Below are positions 16,917 through 24,906 of a DNA stretch of 64,000 nucleotides, piece after piece. The position numbers and the translations under genes are program-made. Position 1 is the first letter of the stretch; each line of letters begins with the position of its first letter. The stretch covers positions 1-64,000 of the forward strand of contig NZ_JAENHL010000006.1 of assembly GCF_016595235.1 (NCBI RefSeq), read 5' to 3'. The DNA comes from Taklimakanibacter albus (GTDB lineage: Bacteria > Pseudomonadota > Alphaproteobacteria > Rhizobiales > Aestuariivirgaceae). The notes beneath the pieces were generated by a model. It searched no databases, was not told where the DNA came from, and saw only the letters and a list, made by a program, of their open reading frames with translations.

Positions 16917-17333
16917 ATGGCAGGCACAAGCTACAAAGGCTCGGACATCAAGTCGGTCGACCAGTTCATCAAGGACAAGGCCGGCCTTTCCTCCTCGCGC
17001 GAGAAGGAGATCGGCCAGCATATCGGTTACCGCTATGACGTGAACCTGATCCCTGACTACAATCGCATCACGCCCTTCCTCAAAGGTTATCTGGAATTTA
17101 TGGGCTGGGACGACCTCAACTGGCTCGAGGACGTTCATATGGGCTACGAGGAGGGCGAGCCCGCCATCTTCGACCGCAACTGCAATGGCTGGGTGCGCAT
17201 TCCGAAGAATGTGAAACTGCCGAACAATCAGCAGGATCGCGACATGATGGCGCGCGAATTGCTGATCAAGTTCCAAATGTCGCCAAAGCATCCGATGGTG
17301 CAGCTGAACAAGGCCTATCGCAAGGTCGGATAA
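16917..17333 (+). CDS. Unknown 138-residue protein at the end of the mgs operon
   Basis: I do not recognise this family. The protein is soluble, with no signal or membrane segment, and rich in charged and aromatic residues (IGYRYDVNLIPDYN, FMGWDDLNWLEDVHMGYEEG, NCNGWVRIPKNVK). It starts 27 bp after mgsC behind GAAGGAGAAACACA, a good ribosome-binding site, so it is almost certainly co-transcribed. A role as an accessory subunit or regulator of the synthase complex is guessed from position only. Confidence 0.8.
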   Translation: MAGTSYKGSDIKSVDQFIKDKAGLSSSREKEIGQHIGYRYDVNLIPDYNRITPFLKGYLEFMGWDDLNWLEDVHMGYEEGEPAIFDRNCNGWVRIPKNVKLPNNQQDRDMMARELLIKFQMSPKHPMVQLNKAYRKVG

Positions 17334-17384
17334 TTTCCGGCGGGTGGTCATTGATCACCCGCGGGGCCTGCCATAGAACAGAAC

Positions 17385-17795
17385 ATGGCACGAACCGGCA
17401 CATGCCAGTGTGGCGCTGTCCGCTATGAATGCGCGAGCGAGCCATTCGCGGTCGTCGTCTGTCACTGCGCCGAATGCCGCAAGCAATCGGCCTCGGCCTT
17501 CGGCATTTCGTTACCCGTGGCGTGCGATGGTTTCCGGCTCATCAAAGGCGCGCCTGAATTCTGGTCCAGACAGGGCGGCAGCGGCATCGAGATCCGTAGC
17601 GCCTTCTGTCCCGATTGCGGCAGCAGGCTGTGGGATGAGCCGCAGGACGCGCCCGGTATCGTTGTCCTCAAGGGCGGGTCGCTCGACGAGCCGCCTGATC
17701 TGACAAAAGCCATTCATATCTGGACCCGAAGCAAGCTGCCGGGCGTGACCATCCCGGCGGCGGCCAGGCAGTTTCCCGGGGAGCCTGAGGAATGA
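17385..17795 (+). CDS. GFA-family zinc-binding protein (first copy)
   Basis: A 136-residue GFA/CENP-V-fold protein with zinc-binding cysteines in GTCQCGAVRYEC, VCHCAECRKQSASAF and CPDCGSRLWD. The family is named after glutathione-dependent formaldehyde-activating enzyme, though most members lack a proven activity. Position just after amine-oxidation genes, whose products include formaldehyde, makes a glutathione/formaldehyde role attractive but unproven. Its stop overlaps the start of a second GFA gene by 4 bp. Confidence 0.85.
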   Translation: MARTGTCQCGAVRYECASEPFAVVVCHCAECRKQSASAFGISLPVACDGFRLIKGAPEFWSRQGGSGIEIRSAFCPDCGSRLWDEPQDAPGIVVLKGGSLDEPPDLTKAIHIWTRSKLPGVTIPAAARQFPGEPEE

Positions 17796-18199
17796 GGCGG
17801 ACCGGCGGATGCCAATGTGGCGCGGTGCGTTATGAATGTGCCGGTGAGCCCTTGGCGCTCTATGCTTGCCATTGCACCGAATGCCGCAAGCAGTCAGCGT
17901 CGGCCTTCGGCATGTCGTTCATCGTGCTGCGCGAAAGCTTCCGCATAACGAGAGGCGCGCCGAAACGCTGGATACGCCGTGCCGACAGCGGCCGGCATGT
18001 CCATTGCTTCTTCTGCCCGACCTGCGGCTCACGTCTTTGGCATGAGCGGGAAGGCGTCGCCGACAGCCTGTCCGTCAAGGCGGGTTCGCTCGACGAGCCG
18101 GTCGATTTTTCGGCCGCCGTCCACATCTGGACGTCACGCAAGATGCCGGGCTTCAATATCCCGGAAGAGGCGGTGCAGTTCCCGGGCGAGCCCGATTAG
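17792..18199 (+). CDS. GFA-family zinc-binding protein (second copy)
   Basis: A 135-residue paralogue of the preceding protein, with the same cysteine pattern (GGCQCGAVRYEC, ACHCTECRKQSASAF, CPTCGSRLWHE) and shared C-terminal HIW...PGFNIP...QFPGEP region. The ATGA overlap with the first copy indicates a tandem duplication kept in one transcript. The zinc ligands are intact in both. It overlaps the end of the convergent arginase-like gene by 4 bp. Confidence 0.85.
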   Translation: MRRTGGCQCGAVRYECAGEPLALYACHCTECRKQSASAFGMSFIVLRESFRITRGAPKRWIRRADSGRHVHCFFCPTCGSRLWHEREGVADSLSVKAGSLDEPVDFSAAVHIWTSRKMPGFNIPEEAVQFPGEPD

Positions 18200-19071
18200 G
18201 GCTGCAGGATCTCCAGCAGTGTACCGACGAGCTGGCGCGCGATCAAACGCTGCGGGTCGAGATTGGGATTGTAGATGGTGAGCGTCATGCCCTTGACCTT
18301 GCCCGTCGCGAAGGCGCTGCCGAGCAGGCGTTCCAGCTCCTTGAAGGAGAGCCCGTTCTCCATCCGGTAGTCGACCGCCGACATGATCTTGTCATCGAGC
18401 ACATCGACGTCGAAATGGATCCAGAAGCCCTGAAGCCGTTCGTGAGTGAGCCGCGCCAGTGCCTGGTCGACGCCGGCCGCGCCCAGCGCATGCGCCTCCT
18501 GGACATCAAGGCGCATGATCTCGGCCGGATAGGGCGTCTCGACGAAATCGGAACTGTAGAGATGGTCACGCGTGCCATAGGCGACGCAGTCCGCAGGTTC
18601 AAAATAGGGGCCGAGCCCGTCGATATTGGAGAGGAGCGCGGGGCCGCGCCCGGTCACCAGAGCGAGATCCATGGACGCCGCCTCGCCATAGGGCTCGAGC
18701 GCCGCATCCCAATAATCCATATGGCCGTCGGCGAAGAGCAGTCCATGGCGGCCGCGCTGGCGGAGCGCCAAAGCCGGGCCGAGCAGGATGCTGCAGTCGC
18801 CGCCGAGCACGATAGGCGTGGCACCGTCCTCGATCACATTCCATACTTCGCGAGCGAGAAGCTGGCTGAAGCTGAGAAGCCCCGCCGGATTGAGCAGCTT
18901 CGTCTTGGGATCGCGGCGCGGATCATAGTGCGGCGCCTCGAGCCGGGTTGTCTTCTCTAGGCCAAGGCCGGTGCCGAGCCCCATCTCCAGGAGCACGCGC
19001 GGCGCATCCTGGACGCCCGAGGGCCACAGGCCGAGCACGGAAGGGGCTTCGATGATCTGGTAGCGTGGCAT
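18196..19071 (-). CDS. Arginase/agmatinase-family protein
   Basis: A ureohydrolase-fold protein of about 291 residues from the ATG at 19071; the frame is open further upstream to 19185, so the start is uncertain. Manganese-site motifs are IVLGGDCSILLG, LFADGHMDYW and WIHFDVDVLDD. In classical arginases the first motif is GGDHS, so the first metal-ligand histidine is Cys here; the other aspartates and histidine are kept. Some family members with this change exist, and activity on arginine or agmatine should not be assumed. It is divergent from the SDR gene. Confidence 0.8.
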   Translation of the reverse strand: MPRYQIIEAPSVLGLWPSGVQDAPRVLLEMGLGTGLGLEKTTRLEAPHYDPRRDPKTKLLNPAGLLSFSQLLAREVWNVIEDGATPIVLGGDCSILLGPALALRQRGRHGLLFADGHMDYWDAALEPYGEAASMDLALVTGRGPALLSNIDGLGPYFEPADCVAYGTRDHLYSSDFVETPYPAEIMRLDVQEAHALGAAGVDQALARLTHERLQGFWIHFDVDVLDDKIMSAVDYRMENGLSFKELERLLGSAFATGKVKGMTLTIYNPNLDPQRLIARQLVGTLLEILQP

Positions 19072-19203
19072 CGTGGATGTGAGCCTAGCATGTCCGGCGA
19101 AGTTGGCTCCAGTTCTTGTACCCATTGTGAAACCGGATGGCGAAGGGCGAAGGAAATCCGCTAGATTGCTATCCTCCAGTCTCAAAGCGAGGATCCCTGC
19201 ATC

Positions 19204-20031
19204 ATGACCAGTGCCGGCGCCTATCAGCTTTCTTCACTCGACGGAAAGGTCGCCATCGTCACCGGCGGCACGCAAGGCTTGGGCGAGGCGACCGCCCATC
19301 TTTTCGCCGATCGCGGCGCCAAGGGCCTGGTGATCTGCGGCCGTAATGAGAAAAACGGCGAGAAGGTCAAGGCGGCGCTCGACAAAAAAGGCGCTAGGAC
19401 GGTCTTCGTGAAAGCCGATCTGGGGACCGTCGATGACAGCCGCGCCGTTGTGGCCGCCGCCGACAAAGCCTTCGGCCGCGCCGATATTCTCGTCAATGTC
19501 GCAGGCATCACCGACCGCGGCACCATCTGGGATACGAGCCCGGAGCTCTTCGACCAGATGTTCGCGGTCAATGTCAGGGCGCCTTTCTTCCTTATACAGG
19601 ACGCCGCCAAGCTGATGCGGCGCGAGGAAACGGGCGGCACCATCGTCAATATCATCTCGATGTCGGGCCATGGTGGCCAGACCTTTATCACCGCCTATTG
19701 CGCCTCCAAGGGCGCGCTCATCACGCTGACGAAGAATGTCGCCTTCAGTCTCATGCGCCACCGCATCAGGGTCAACGGCCTGTGCATCGGCTGGATGGAC
19801 ACGCCGGGCGAAGACCGTATCATGAAGACCTATCACAATGCCGAGGCGGGCTGGCTTTCCGAGGCCGAGAAGAAGCTGCCTTTCGGGCGCCTGCTCAAGA
19901 CGGATGAGGTCTCGCGCGCCATTGCTTATCTGGCAAGCGACGAGTCGGGCATGATGACCGGATCGATCATCGATTTCGACCAGCAGGTGGCCGGCTGTGC
20001 CGATGCCGCGCCGCAGCCGCCGCCTCTTTAG
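19204..20031 (+). CDS. Short-chain dehydrogenase/reductase
   Basis: A 275-residue classical SDR. The cofactor motif is [20 protein letters not shown], the NNAG-equivalent is [11 protein letters not shown], and the catalytic residues are Ser in IISMSGHGG and Tyr-x-x-x-Lys in [12 protein letters not shown]. It oxidises or reduces an alcohol/ketone with NAD(P). A GAGGAT ribosome site precedes the ATG. The substrate is unknown, and it overlaps the end of the convergent doxX-like gene by 4 bp. Confidence 0.88.
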   Translation: MTSAGAYQLSSLDGKVAIVTGGTQGLGEATAHLFADRGAKGLVICGRNEKNGEKVKAALDKKGARTVFVKADLGTVDDSRAVVAAADKAFGRADILVNVAGITDRGTIWDTSPELFDQMFAVNVRAPFFLIQDAAKLMRREETGGTIVNIISMSGHGGQTFITAYCASKGALITLTKNVAFSLMRHRIRVNGLCIGWMDTPGEDRIMKTYHNAEAGWLSEAEKKLPFGRLLKTDEVSRAIAYLASDESGMMTGSIIDFDQQVAGCADAAPQPPPL

Positions 20032-20462
20032 CCCCCGGTCGAGCGCCTCCCGATGAGATGATCGAGCGACAACCTGCCGCCGCCTTGCGCCATCAGGAGG
20101 AGGAAGCAGGCGGCCCAGGTGCCGTGGGTCGGCCAGGCGTCGGGATAGACGAATATCTCGATGACGAGGGTCATGCTGAGCAGCGCCAGAGCGGCGAAAC
20201 GCGTGGCGAGCCCCAGCACCAGTAGGATGGGGAAGAAATGCTCGGCGAAGGCGGCGAGATGCGCCGCGATCACCGGATCGACCAGCGGCAGCTTGTATTC
20301 CTCGCGGAACAGATAGATCGCATTGTCGGAAAGATGCCAGCCCTCGAGCTTGGTCTGTCCCGATTGCCAGAAGACGGCGGCGGGCGCTACCCGGGCGACA
20401 AGGGCGATGAGCGTGTAGGGAATACGCTCGAGCAAGGCGATGGCTTTCTCGACCAGGACCAT
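20028..20462 (-). CDS. DoxX-family membrane protein, last gene of bufferin operon
   Basis: A 144-residue inner-membrane protein with about four transmembrane segments and the DoxX pattern [15 protein letters not shown] near the N-terminus and [20 protein letters not shown] in the middle. Its ATG directly follows the bufC stop (TGAATG), so it is translated from the same mRNA. DoxX-like proteins commonly accompany DUF692/DUF2063 genes. A membrane redox or quinone-linked role in the operon is likely but not shown. Confidence 0.85.
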   Translation of the reverse strand: MVLVEKAIALLERIPYTLIALVARVAPAAVFWQSGQTKLEGWHLSDNAIYLFREEYKLPLVDPVIAAHLAAFAEHFFPILLVLGLATRFAALALLSMTLVIEIFVYPDAWPTHGTWAACFLLLMAQGGGRLSLDHLIGRRSTGG

Positions 20463-21239
20463 TCAGGCCTCCAGGGACGGTTCAGCGACGATATCGATGA
20501 GCGCGCCCGAGCGCATGAGCTCGGCGAGATTACGGCCGAGATCGAACTCGGCATCGGCCTGCAGTGCCTCGTCGAAGGCTTCACCAAGTGTCGCGTGCCG
20601 CATCAAGGCGAGCAGGAAAATGGCGCTGCCGGGCGAGACCTGCCGGGTGATGACCGACAGCTCGGGCCGTGTCACCAGGGCATCTTCCGCCCGCCAATCC
20701 TTGATCGGCGCAAGCGGGAGGAGGCCGGCATTCATCGACCAGATCGTCACGATCGGAAAGGCCGAGCGCACGAGGCGCACCGCCGGATGGAAGTGGAAGG
20801 TGAGGCCGCTCATGCGTTCGGATGTGACGCGCGTCAGCACGTCCGGTGAGATCGGTGCGGTATCGCGCGCATGATAGGCGCGGGTCTGGGCATCTTCCAG
20901 TCGAACGATATCGGGAAGATAGGGCAGGCTCGCCGCGGGTACGAAATCCGCGACGAACCCGGCGAAGTCCGCGCCATAATGGAGCAGCACCGGCGATGTC
21001 GGCGGATGCGCGAGCACAAAATCGCGTGCCATCGCGGTGAAGAATTCCTCGCCCACGATCTTTTCGGTGACGGGGAAACGCGCCGCCAGTGCCCGCGCCA
21101 GCCCGGTCGCCACATTGTTGCGATAGACGCCATACCGTTTGACGGGGGCGCTGCCCGTCCACGACGTGACGTCGGCCGGCACTGGCCTTGTCCGGTCGAG
21201 CAGAGCTTCGGCGAAGCGGGATTGGGTTGTGTTCATCAT
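20463..21239 (-). CDS. bufC: BufC-like (DUF2063) maturation partner
   Basis: About 258 residues from the double ATG at 21239/21236; an upstream frame extends to 21344 but would overlap bufB. The protein has the DUF2063 (putative DNA-binding domain family) signature KRYGVYRNNVATGLARALAA with VGEEFFTAMARDF. In bufferin and methanobactin-like pathways a protein of this type partners the DUF692 enzyme, binding the precursor leader. It follows bufB by 8 bp and directly precedes the doxX-like gene. Confidence 0.88.
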   Translation of the reverse strand: MMNTTQSRFAEALLDRTRPVPADVTSWTGSAPVKRYGVYRNNVATGLARALAARFPVTEKIVGEEFFTAMARDFVLAHPPTSPVLLHYGADFAGFVADFVPAASLPYLPDIVRLEDAQTRAYHARDTAPISPDVLTRVTSERMSGLTFHFHPAVRLVRSAFPIVTIWSMNAGLLPLAPIKDWRAEDALVTRPELSVITRQVSPGSAIFLLALMRHATLGEAFDEALQADAEFDLGRNLAELMRSGALIDIVAEPSLEA

Positions 21240-21247
21240 GACGGGCC

Positions 21248-22102
21248 TCACGCGGCTGCCGGGCGCCGGGCCCGGTCGAGGATCACCTGCGCCGCCTGGG
21301 CCTCGCGCGCCAAGACCGGCCAGGCCGGAATATTGTCGTCCCATTCAACGAGGCTCGCGGTCGGACCGGTGCGCGCGATCACACTTTCATAAAGCGCCCA
21401 GACCGGATCGGCGACTTGCGTGTCATGCGTGTCGATGAGAAGCGGAGCACCGGTCTCGTCTTTCGTTACCGCATGACCGCTCAGGTGGATCTCGCCGACG
21501 TATGTGAGTGGGAAGGCTTTGAGATAGGCCGCCGCATCGAGCCCGTGATTGGTGGCCGAGACGAAGACATTGTTGACGTCGAGCAGCAGGCCGCAACCGG
21601 TGCGGCGGGCGATCTCGGCCAGGAACTCGGTTTCCGGGATCGTGCTTTCGGCGAAGAGCAGATAGGTCGCCGGATTTTCGAGCAGCATCTGGCGGCCGAG
21701 CGTTTCCTGCACCTGGTCGACATGCTCCGCGACGTGAAGCAGAGTCTCCCGCGTATAGGGAAGCGGCAGCAGATCGTTGAGGAATGTGGTATCGTGGCTC
21801 GACCAGGCGAGATGCTCGGAAAAACTTTCCGGCTGGTAGCGCTCGCACAGACGCCTGAGGCGGATCAGATGATCGCGATCGAGATCCTGCGCCGAGCCGA
21901 TCGACAGGCCGACGCCATGCAGCGACAGCGCATAATTCTCTCTGAGGCGCGTCAGCTGCGCATGCGGTAACCCGCCATCGCCCATGTAGTTTTCGGCATG
22001 AACCTCGAAGAAGCCGATCGGTTGCCGCTTTTCGGTGATTGTATCGAAATGCTCCGGCTTGAAGCCGACGCCGGCATGCGAGGGAAGTTTCGTGTGTTTC
22101 AT
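21248..22102 (-). CDS. bufB: BufB: DUF692 multinuclear iron enzyme for cysteine modification
   Basis: About 284 residues from the ATG at 22102, which has a GGAGGT ribosome site; the longer frame to 22312 overlaps the upstream gene. It is a TIM-barrel DUF692 protein related to MbnB. The iron-ligand motifs are visible: [65 protein letters not shown] and LIDTHDTQV. Characterised relatives use iron and oxygen to convert cysteines in a precursor peptide into heterocycles. Here the substrates should be the two adjacent BufA-like peptides. Confidence 0.92.
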   Translation of the reverse strand: MKHTKLPSHAGVGFKPEHFDTITEKRQPIGFFEVHAENYMGDGGLPHAQLTRLRENYALSLHGVGLSIGSAQDLDRDHLIRLRRLCERYQPESFSEHLAWSSHDTTFLNDLLPLPYTRETLLHVAEHVDQVQETLGRQMLLENPATYLLFAESTIPETEFLAEIARRTGCGLLLDVNNVFVSATNHGLDAAAYLKAFPLTYVGEIHLSGHAVTKDETGAPLLIDTHDTQVADPVWALYESVIARTGPTASLVEWDDNIPAWPVLAREAQAAQVILDRARRPAAA

Positions 22103-22157
22103 ATGAGACCTCCAAAACGGGAGATCGCGGCGGGACATCTCCCGCCGCGATGGAGTG

Positions 22158-22442
22158 TCAGGATGGCCGCGTGATGGGCTCGAGCGAGCCTGGCCCGAAG
22201 GGCGTCTGCATCGTGACGCAGGTGCCTTTGGGAACGAGCTTCCACGAATTGCCCTGGTAATCCACCTTGGATGTTCCGGCGCAGGTGGTGCCCGGCCCGG
22301 CGGCGCAGTCATTCTGGCCCTTGAGTGCCACGCCGTAGCATTTCTCCTTTTCGCCGCCGGCCGAGGCCTGGGGCATGGTGAGAAGCGTCACGGCGGTGGC
22401 GAGCGAGGCAGCCAGCATGGCCTTTGAGACGAAGGCGGCCAT
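22158..22442 (-). CDS. bufA: BufA-like bufferin precursor (DUF2282), second copy
   Basis: A 94-residue exported small protein: a signal-type N-terminus ([20 protein letters not shown], cleaved after QASA) and a mature part with four cysteines in [23 protein letters not shown] and LVPKGTCV. This pattern is that of the DUF2282/BufA1 family of copper-binding ribosomally made peptides. Its ATG overlaps the stop of the first precursor by one base (TAATG). The spacing between cysteines 2 and 3 differs from the first copy, so the two precursors are not redundant duplicates in detail. Confidence 0.9.
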   Translation of the reverse strand: MAAFVSKAMLAASLATAVTLLTMPQASAGGEKEKCYGVALKGQNDCAAGPGTTCAGTSKVDYQGNSWKLVPKGTCVTMQTPFGPGSLEPITRPS

Positions 22443-22711
22443 TACGACTTCATAGGCTCCAGCGTGCCCTTGCCCTTGGGCGTCTCCATCGACGTGCAGG
22501 TGCCCTTGGGAACGAGCTTGAAGGATTCGCTGTCATAGTCGCTGGTCGACATGCCTTTGCAGTCATGCATCCCGGCTTTGCAGTCATTCTGGCCCTTCAT
22601 GGCTACGCCGTAACATTTCTCGGTCTCCTGGGCCTTGGCCGGAAGCGCGAGAACGGTTAGGGCGGTAGCGAGCGAACCGGCCAGAGCGAGATTGAGGGAA
22701 CGACGATTCAT
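22442..22711 (-). CDS. bufA: BufA-like bufferin precursor (DUF2282), first copy
   Basis: An 89-residue protein starting [20 protein letters not shown] behind AGGAGGAG; cleavage is likely after PAKA. The mature part contains four cysteines ([33 protein letters not shown]) in the DUF2282/BufA1 pattern. In Caulobacter, such peptides are modified by BufB/BufC and bind copper in the periplasm, protecting cells from copper excess. This is the promoter-proximal gene of the operon, so it should be made in the greatest amount. Confidence 0.9.
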   Translation of the reverse strand: MNRRSLNLALAGSLATALTVLALPAKAQETEKCYGVAMKGQNDCKAGMHDCKGMSTSDYDSESFKLVPKGTCTSMETPKGKGTLEPMKS

Positions 22712-22758
22712 GGGTCTCCTCCTGAGTATCGTGAGCCTCGCCGGCCCACAGAGGGATA

Positions 22759-22785
22759 TTCGGGAGGAAAGGGGCGGAGCATTAC
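22759..22785 (-). promoter_or_regulatory. ECF-type promoter of the bufferin operon
   Basis: On the minus strand GGCTGTAAT (22789-22781) is followed after 18 bp by CGAA (22762-22759), about 48 bp before the first bufA ATG. This matches the GTAAC...CGAA class reported for Caulobacter sigma-F. The same GGCTGTAAY block occurs in opposite orientation before the sigma gene. Confidence 0.65.
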
Positions 22786-22819
22786 AGCCTGTACAAAAAA
22801 ATGGAGGGCGGGCTAGGCT

Positions 22820-22845
22820 GTAACGAATTGACCATGACCGGCGAA
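22820..22845 (+). promoter_or_regulatory. ECF-type autoregulatory promoter of the sigma/NrsF operon
   Basis: GGCTGTAAC (22816-22824) is followed after 17 bp by CGAA (22842-22845), 20 bp before the sigma factor ATG. It mirrors the bufferin promoter, so one ECF sigma factor probably drives both directions. Confidence 0.65.
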
Positions 22846-22864
22846 GAAGGGAATACCCGGGCAT

Positions 22865-23416
22865 ATGAACGCTGATGAGGAGCAATGGGCCGTGCTGATG
22901 CGCGCTGCGACGGCTGGCGATGAGACCGCTTACAGGGACTTCCTGAAAGCGGTGACGCCGGCTATTCGCGGTCTGGCGCGCCGCAATCTGGCGCGTTACG
23001 GCCTCTCCGCCGGTGACGCTGAGGATGTCGTCCAGGACACGCTGCTCGCCATCCATCTCAAGCGCCAGACCTGGGACAGCGACCGGCCCATCGGCCCCTG
23101 GATATCGGCCATTGCCCGCAACAAATTCATCGACCAGATGCGCCGCCGCGGCCATCGCATCCAGGTGCGGATCGAGGATATGGCCGAGATTCTCGCGGCG
23201 GAGGAGCAGCCGGCGGGGCTCGATGGCCATGACATCACCCGCATGCTGGAGAATCTGAATGAAAAGCAACGCAATGTGGTGCGTGCCTTGGCCGTCGAGG
23301 GCGCCTCGGTGCGCCAGACGGCGGAGCGTCTGAACATGACCGAGGGGGCCATCCGTGTGACCTTGCATCGTGCGGTCAAAGCGCTGTCCGCGATCTACCG
23401 GGAGAGCGACAAGTGA
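22865..23416 (+). CDS. sigF: ECF RNA polymerase sigma factor (SigF-like)
   Basis: A 183-residue ECF sigma-70 factor: region 2 includes [20 protein letters not shown] and [20 protein letters not shown] (-10 recognition), and region 4 includes [20 protein letters not shown] and [17 protein letters not shown] (-35 recognition helix-turn-helix). It overlaps the following NrsF gene by 4 bp and is divergent from the bufferin operon, with matching promoters on each side. In Caulobacter this arrangement responds to metal stress; copper is the likely signal here. Confidence 0.92.
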   Translation: MNADEEQWAVLMRAATAGDETAYRDFLKAVTPAIRGLARRNLARYGLSAGDAEDVVQDTLLAIHLKRQTWDSDRPIGPWISAIARNKFIDQMRRRGHRIQVRIEDMAEILAAEEQPAGLDGHDITRMLENLNEKQRNVVRALAVEGASVRQTAERLNMTEGAIRVTLHRAVKALSAIYRESDK

Positions 23417-24051
23417 GGACTGACGATCTCATCGAGGCCTTGGTGCAGGACCGTGCCGCGGTTGCGGGAAAACCGCGCGGCGCCTTGTCCGTTGCGCTTG
23501 TGGGCGGCGCGCTCATCGCCGCCATCCTGTTCCTGACCGTGCTCGGCTACCGCCCCGATATTGCCGCGGCGGCGGAAACCTATCGCTTTCTGTTCAAATT
23601 CGTCTTCACGCTCACTTTGGCGGCGACGACGATCTGGCTCATCTTCACCATCGTCCGGCCCGAAGCCGTGCCGGGCTTGCGCCTTCTGGCGCTTGCCGCC
23701 GCTCCGGTTCTCATCATCCTGGCCGTGGTGGCGGAGCTTTCGGTGATGCCGTCCTCGACCTGGCTGCCGCGCCTCATCGGCAAGAACTGGTGGTTCTGCC
23801 TGACGGTGATCCCCTCGCTCGCGATTGTTCCTCTGGCTGCCTTCCTGATGGCCTTGCGGCGGGCGGCACCCGCCGATCCGGGCCTCGCCGGCGCCCTTGC
23901 GGGCCTCGCCTCTGGCGCCATTGCCGCGACGCTCTATGCCAGCCATTGCACCGACGACAGCCCGCTTTTCGTGCTCACCTGGTATTCGCTCGCTATTGGT
24001 ATCGTGACCATCGTCGGCTATTTTGCCGGCCGTCGCTGGCTCGCCTGGTAG
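23413..24051 (+). CDS. nrsF: NrsF-family (DUF1109) membrane anti-sigma factor
   Basis: A 212-residue inner-membrane protein with about six transmembrane helices and the conserved late motif [16 protein letters not shown], typical of DUF1109/NrsF. The N-terminal 20 residues ([18 protein letters not shown]) are the cytosolic part expected to hold the sigma factor. It starts with GTG overlapping the sigma stop (GTGA), so the two proteins are made in a coupled ratio. The cysteine in the conserved loop is a candidate for metal or redox sensing. Confidence 0.9.
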   Translation: MRTDDLIEALVQDRAAVAGKPRGALSVALVGGALIAAILFLTVLGYRPDIAAAAETYRFLFKFVFTLTLAATTIWLIFTIVRPEAVPGLRLLALAAAPVLIILAVVAELSVMPSSTWLPRLIGKNWWFCLTVIPSLAIVPLAAFLMALRRAAPADPGLAGALAGLASGAIAATLYASHCTDDSPLFVLTWYSLAIGIVTIVGYFAGRRWLAW

Positions 24052-24079
24052 GGCGCGCTACCACCTGAGCGGGGAAACC

Positions 24080-24499
24080 ATGGAACTTCATCGCGGCCGT
24101 CTGATCGATCATATCCAGCTGGTGGTGCGGGACCTTGCCGCCAGCCGAAAATTCTACGAGGCGGTACTGAAGGTGCTGGATGTTCCCATCGGTGGATCGG
24201 CCGACACCTACTTTTGGGCCGATGAGCTTTTCGTCTCGACCGCCGACAGCCGCGCGGCGAGCGGCCAGCTGACCGGCCGGCATCATCTGGCCTTCCAGGC
24301 CAAGGACCGGGCCACGGTCGACGCCTTCTACAAGGCCGGGCTCGCTTTTGGCGGCCGCGACAACGGCGCGCCCGGTGAGCGGCCCTATCATCCGGGCTAT
24401 TACGCGGCCTTCCTGCTCGATCCCGATGGCAACAATATCGAGGCCGTCTATCACGGCGAGGCCAAGCGCAGCGCCGCTTCGGTCAAGATTGAATTTTAA
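24080..24499 (+). CDS. VOC-family (glyoxalase/bleomycin resistance) protein
   Basis: A 139-residue VOC protein starting MELHRGRLIDHIQLVVRDLA, with metal-site elements His in IDHIQLVV, HHLAFQAKD and the Glu in NNIEAVYHGE, and the signature LDPDGNNIEAVY. It has two beta-alpha-beta-beta-beta units. The substrate is unknown. The ATG at 24080 is chosen because the frame's upstream part has no family match. It overlaps the next, convergent VOC gene by 4 bp. Confidence 0.82.
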   Translation: MELHRGRLIDHIQLVVRDLAASRKFYEAVLKVLDVPIGGSADTYFWADELFVSTADSRAASGQLTGRHHLAFQAKDRATVDAFYKAGLAFGGRDNGAPGERPYHPGYYAAFLLDPDGNNIEAVYHGEAKRSAASVKIEF

Positions 24500-24846
24500 A
24501 GATGTGAAAGCACGTTCAGGATCTTGCCCGTGGGATCGGCGATAAAGAAACGCCGGACGCCCCACGGCTCGTCAGTGATCTCATGGACCATCCTGCAGCC
24601 CATCTTCCTGGCGCGCCGATAGATCTCGTCCACATCATCGACCTCGATCGAGAGATCGGGCACTGGCGTGCCGGAACCGCCCTCGCTGGCGAGGCCGATC
24701 TGCGCCATGCTCGTTTCATCGGATGCCAGGGTCACGAACCAGCCATGATCCATGACGGCTTTGAGCCCCAACAGCTCGGTATAAAATTTTCGCAGCTTCG
24801 AGACGTCGTCGGTCGCGATATTCGCAACGATGCGCAAAACAGTCAT
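24496..24846 (-). CDS. VOC-family protein
   Basis: A 116-residue VOC protein (MTVLRIVANIATDDVSKLRK, FYTELLGLKAVMDHGWFVTL, and the C-terminal FIADPTGKILNVLSHL). The usual metal ligands are poorly kept: the N-terminal His is Asn (IVANIA) and the final Glu is Asn (ILNVL), so it may be a binding rather than a catalytic member. It lies 60 bp downstream of the AraC gene on the same strand. Confidence 0.8.
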   Translation of the reverse strand: MTVLRIVANIATDDVSKLRKFYTELLGLKAVMDHGWFVTLASDETSMAQIGLASEGGSGTPVPDLSIEVDDVDEIYRRARKMGCRMVHEITDEPWGVRRFFIADPTGKILNVLSHL

Positions 24847-24906
24847 TCCAGCACCTCCAGAGAAATGACTTTAGGTGTGGCGATCCGGAGATGTCTTGAA
24901 TGAAAA

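Noticed and set aside
22711-23368. Extension of the first bufA frame upstream to a 308-residue protein
   Set aside because: The extra part is antisense to the sigma factor and crosses both ECF promoters. The ATG at 22711 has a strong ribosome site and a clean signal peptide.
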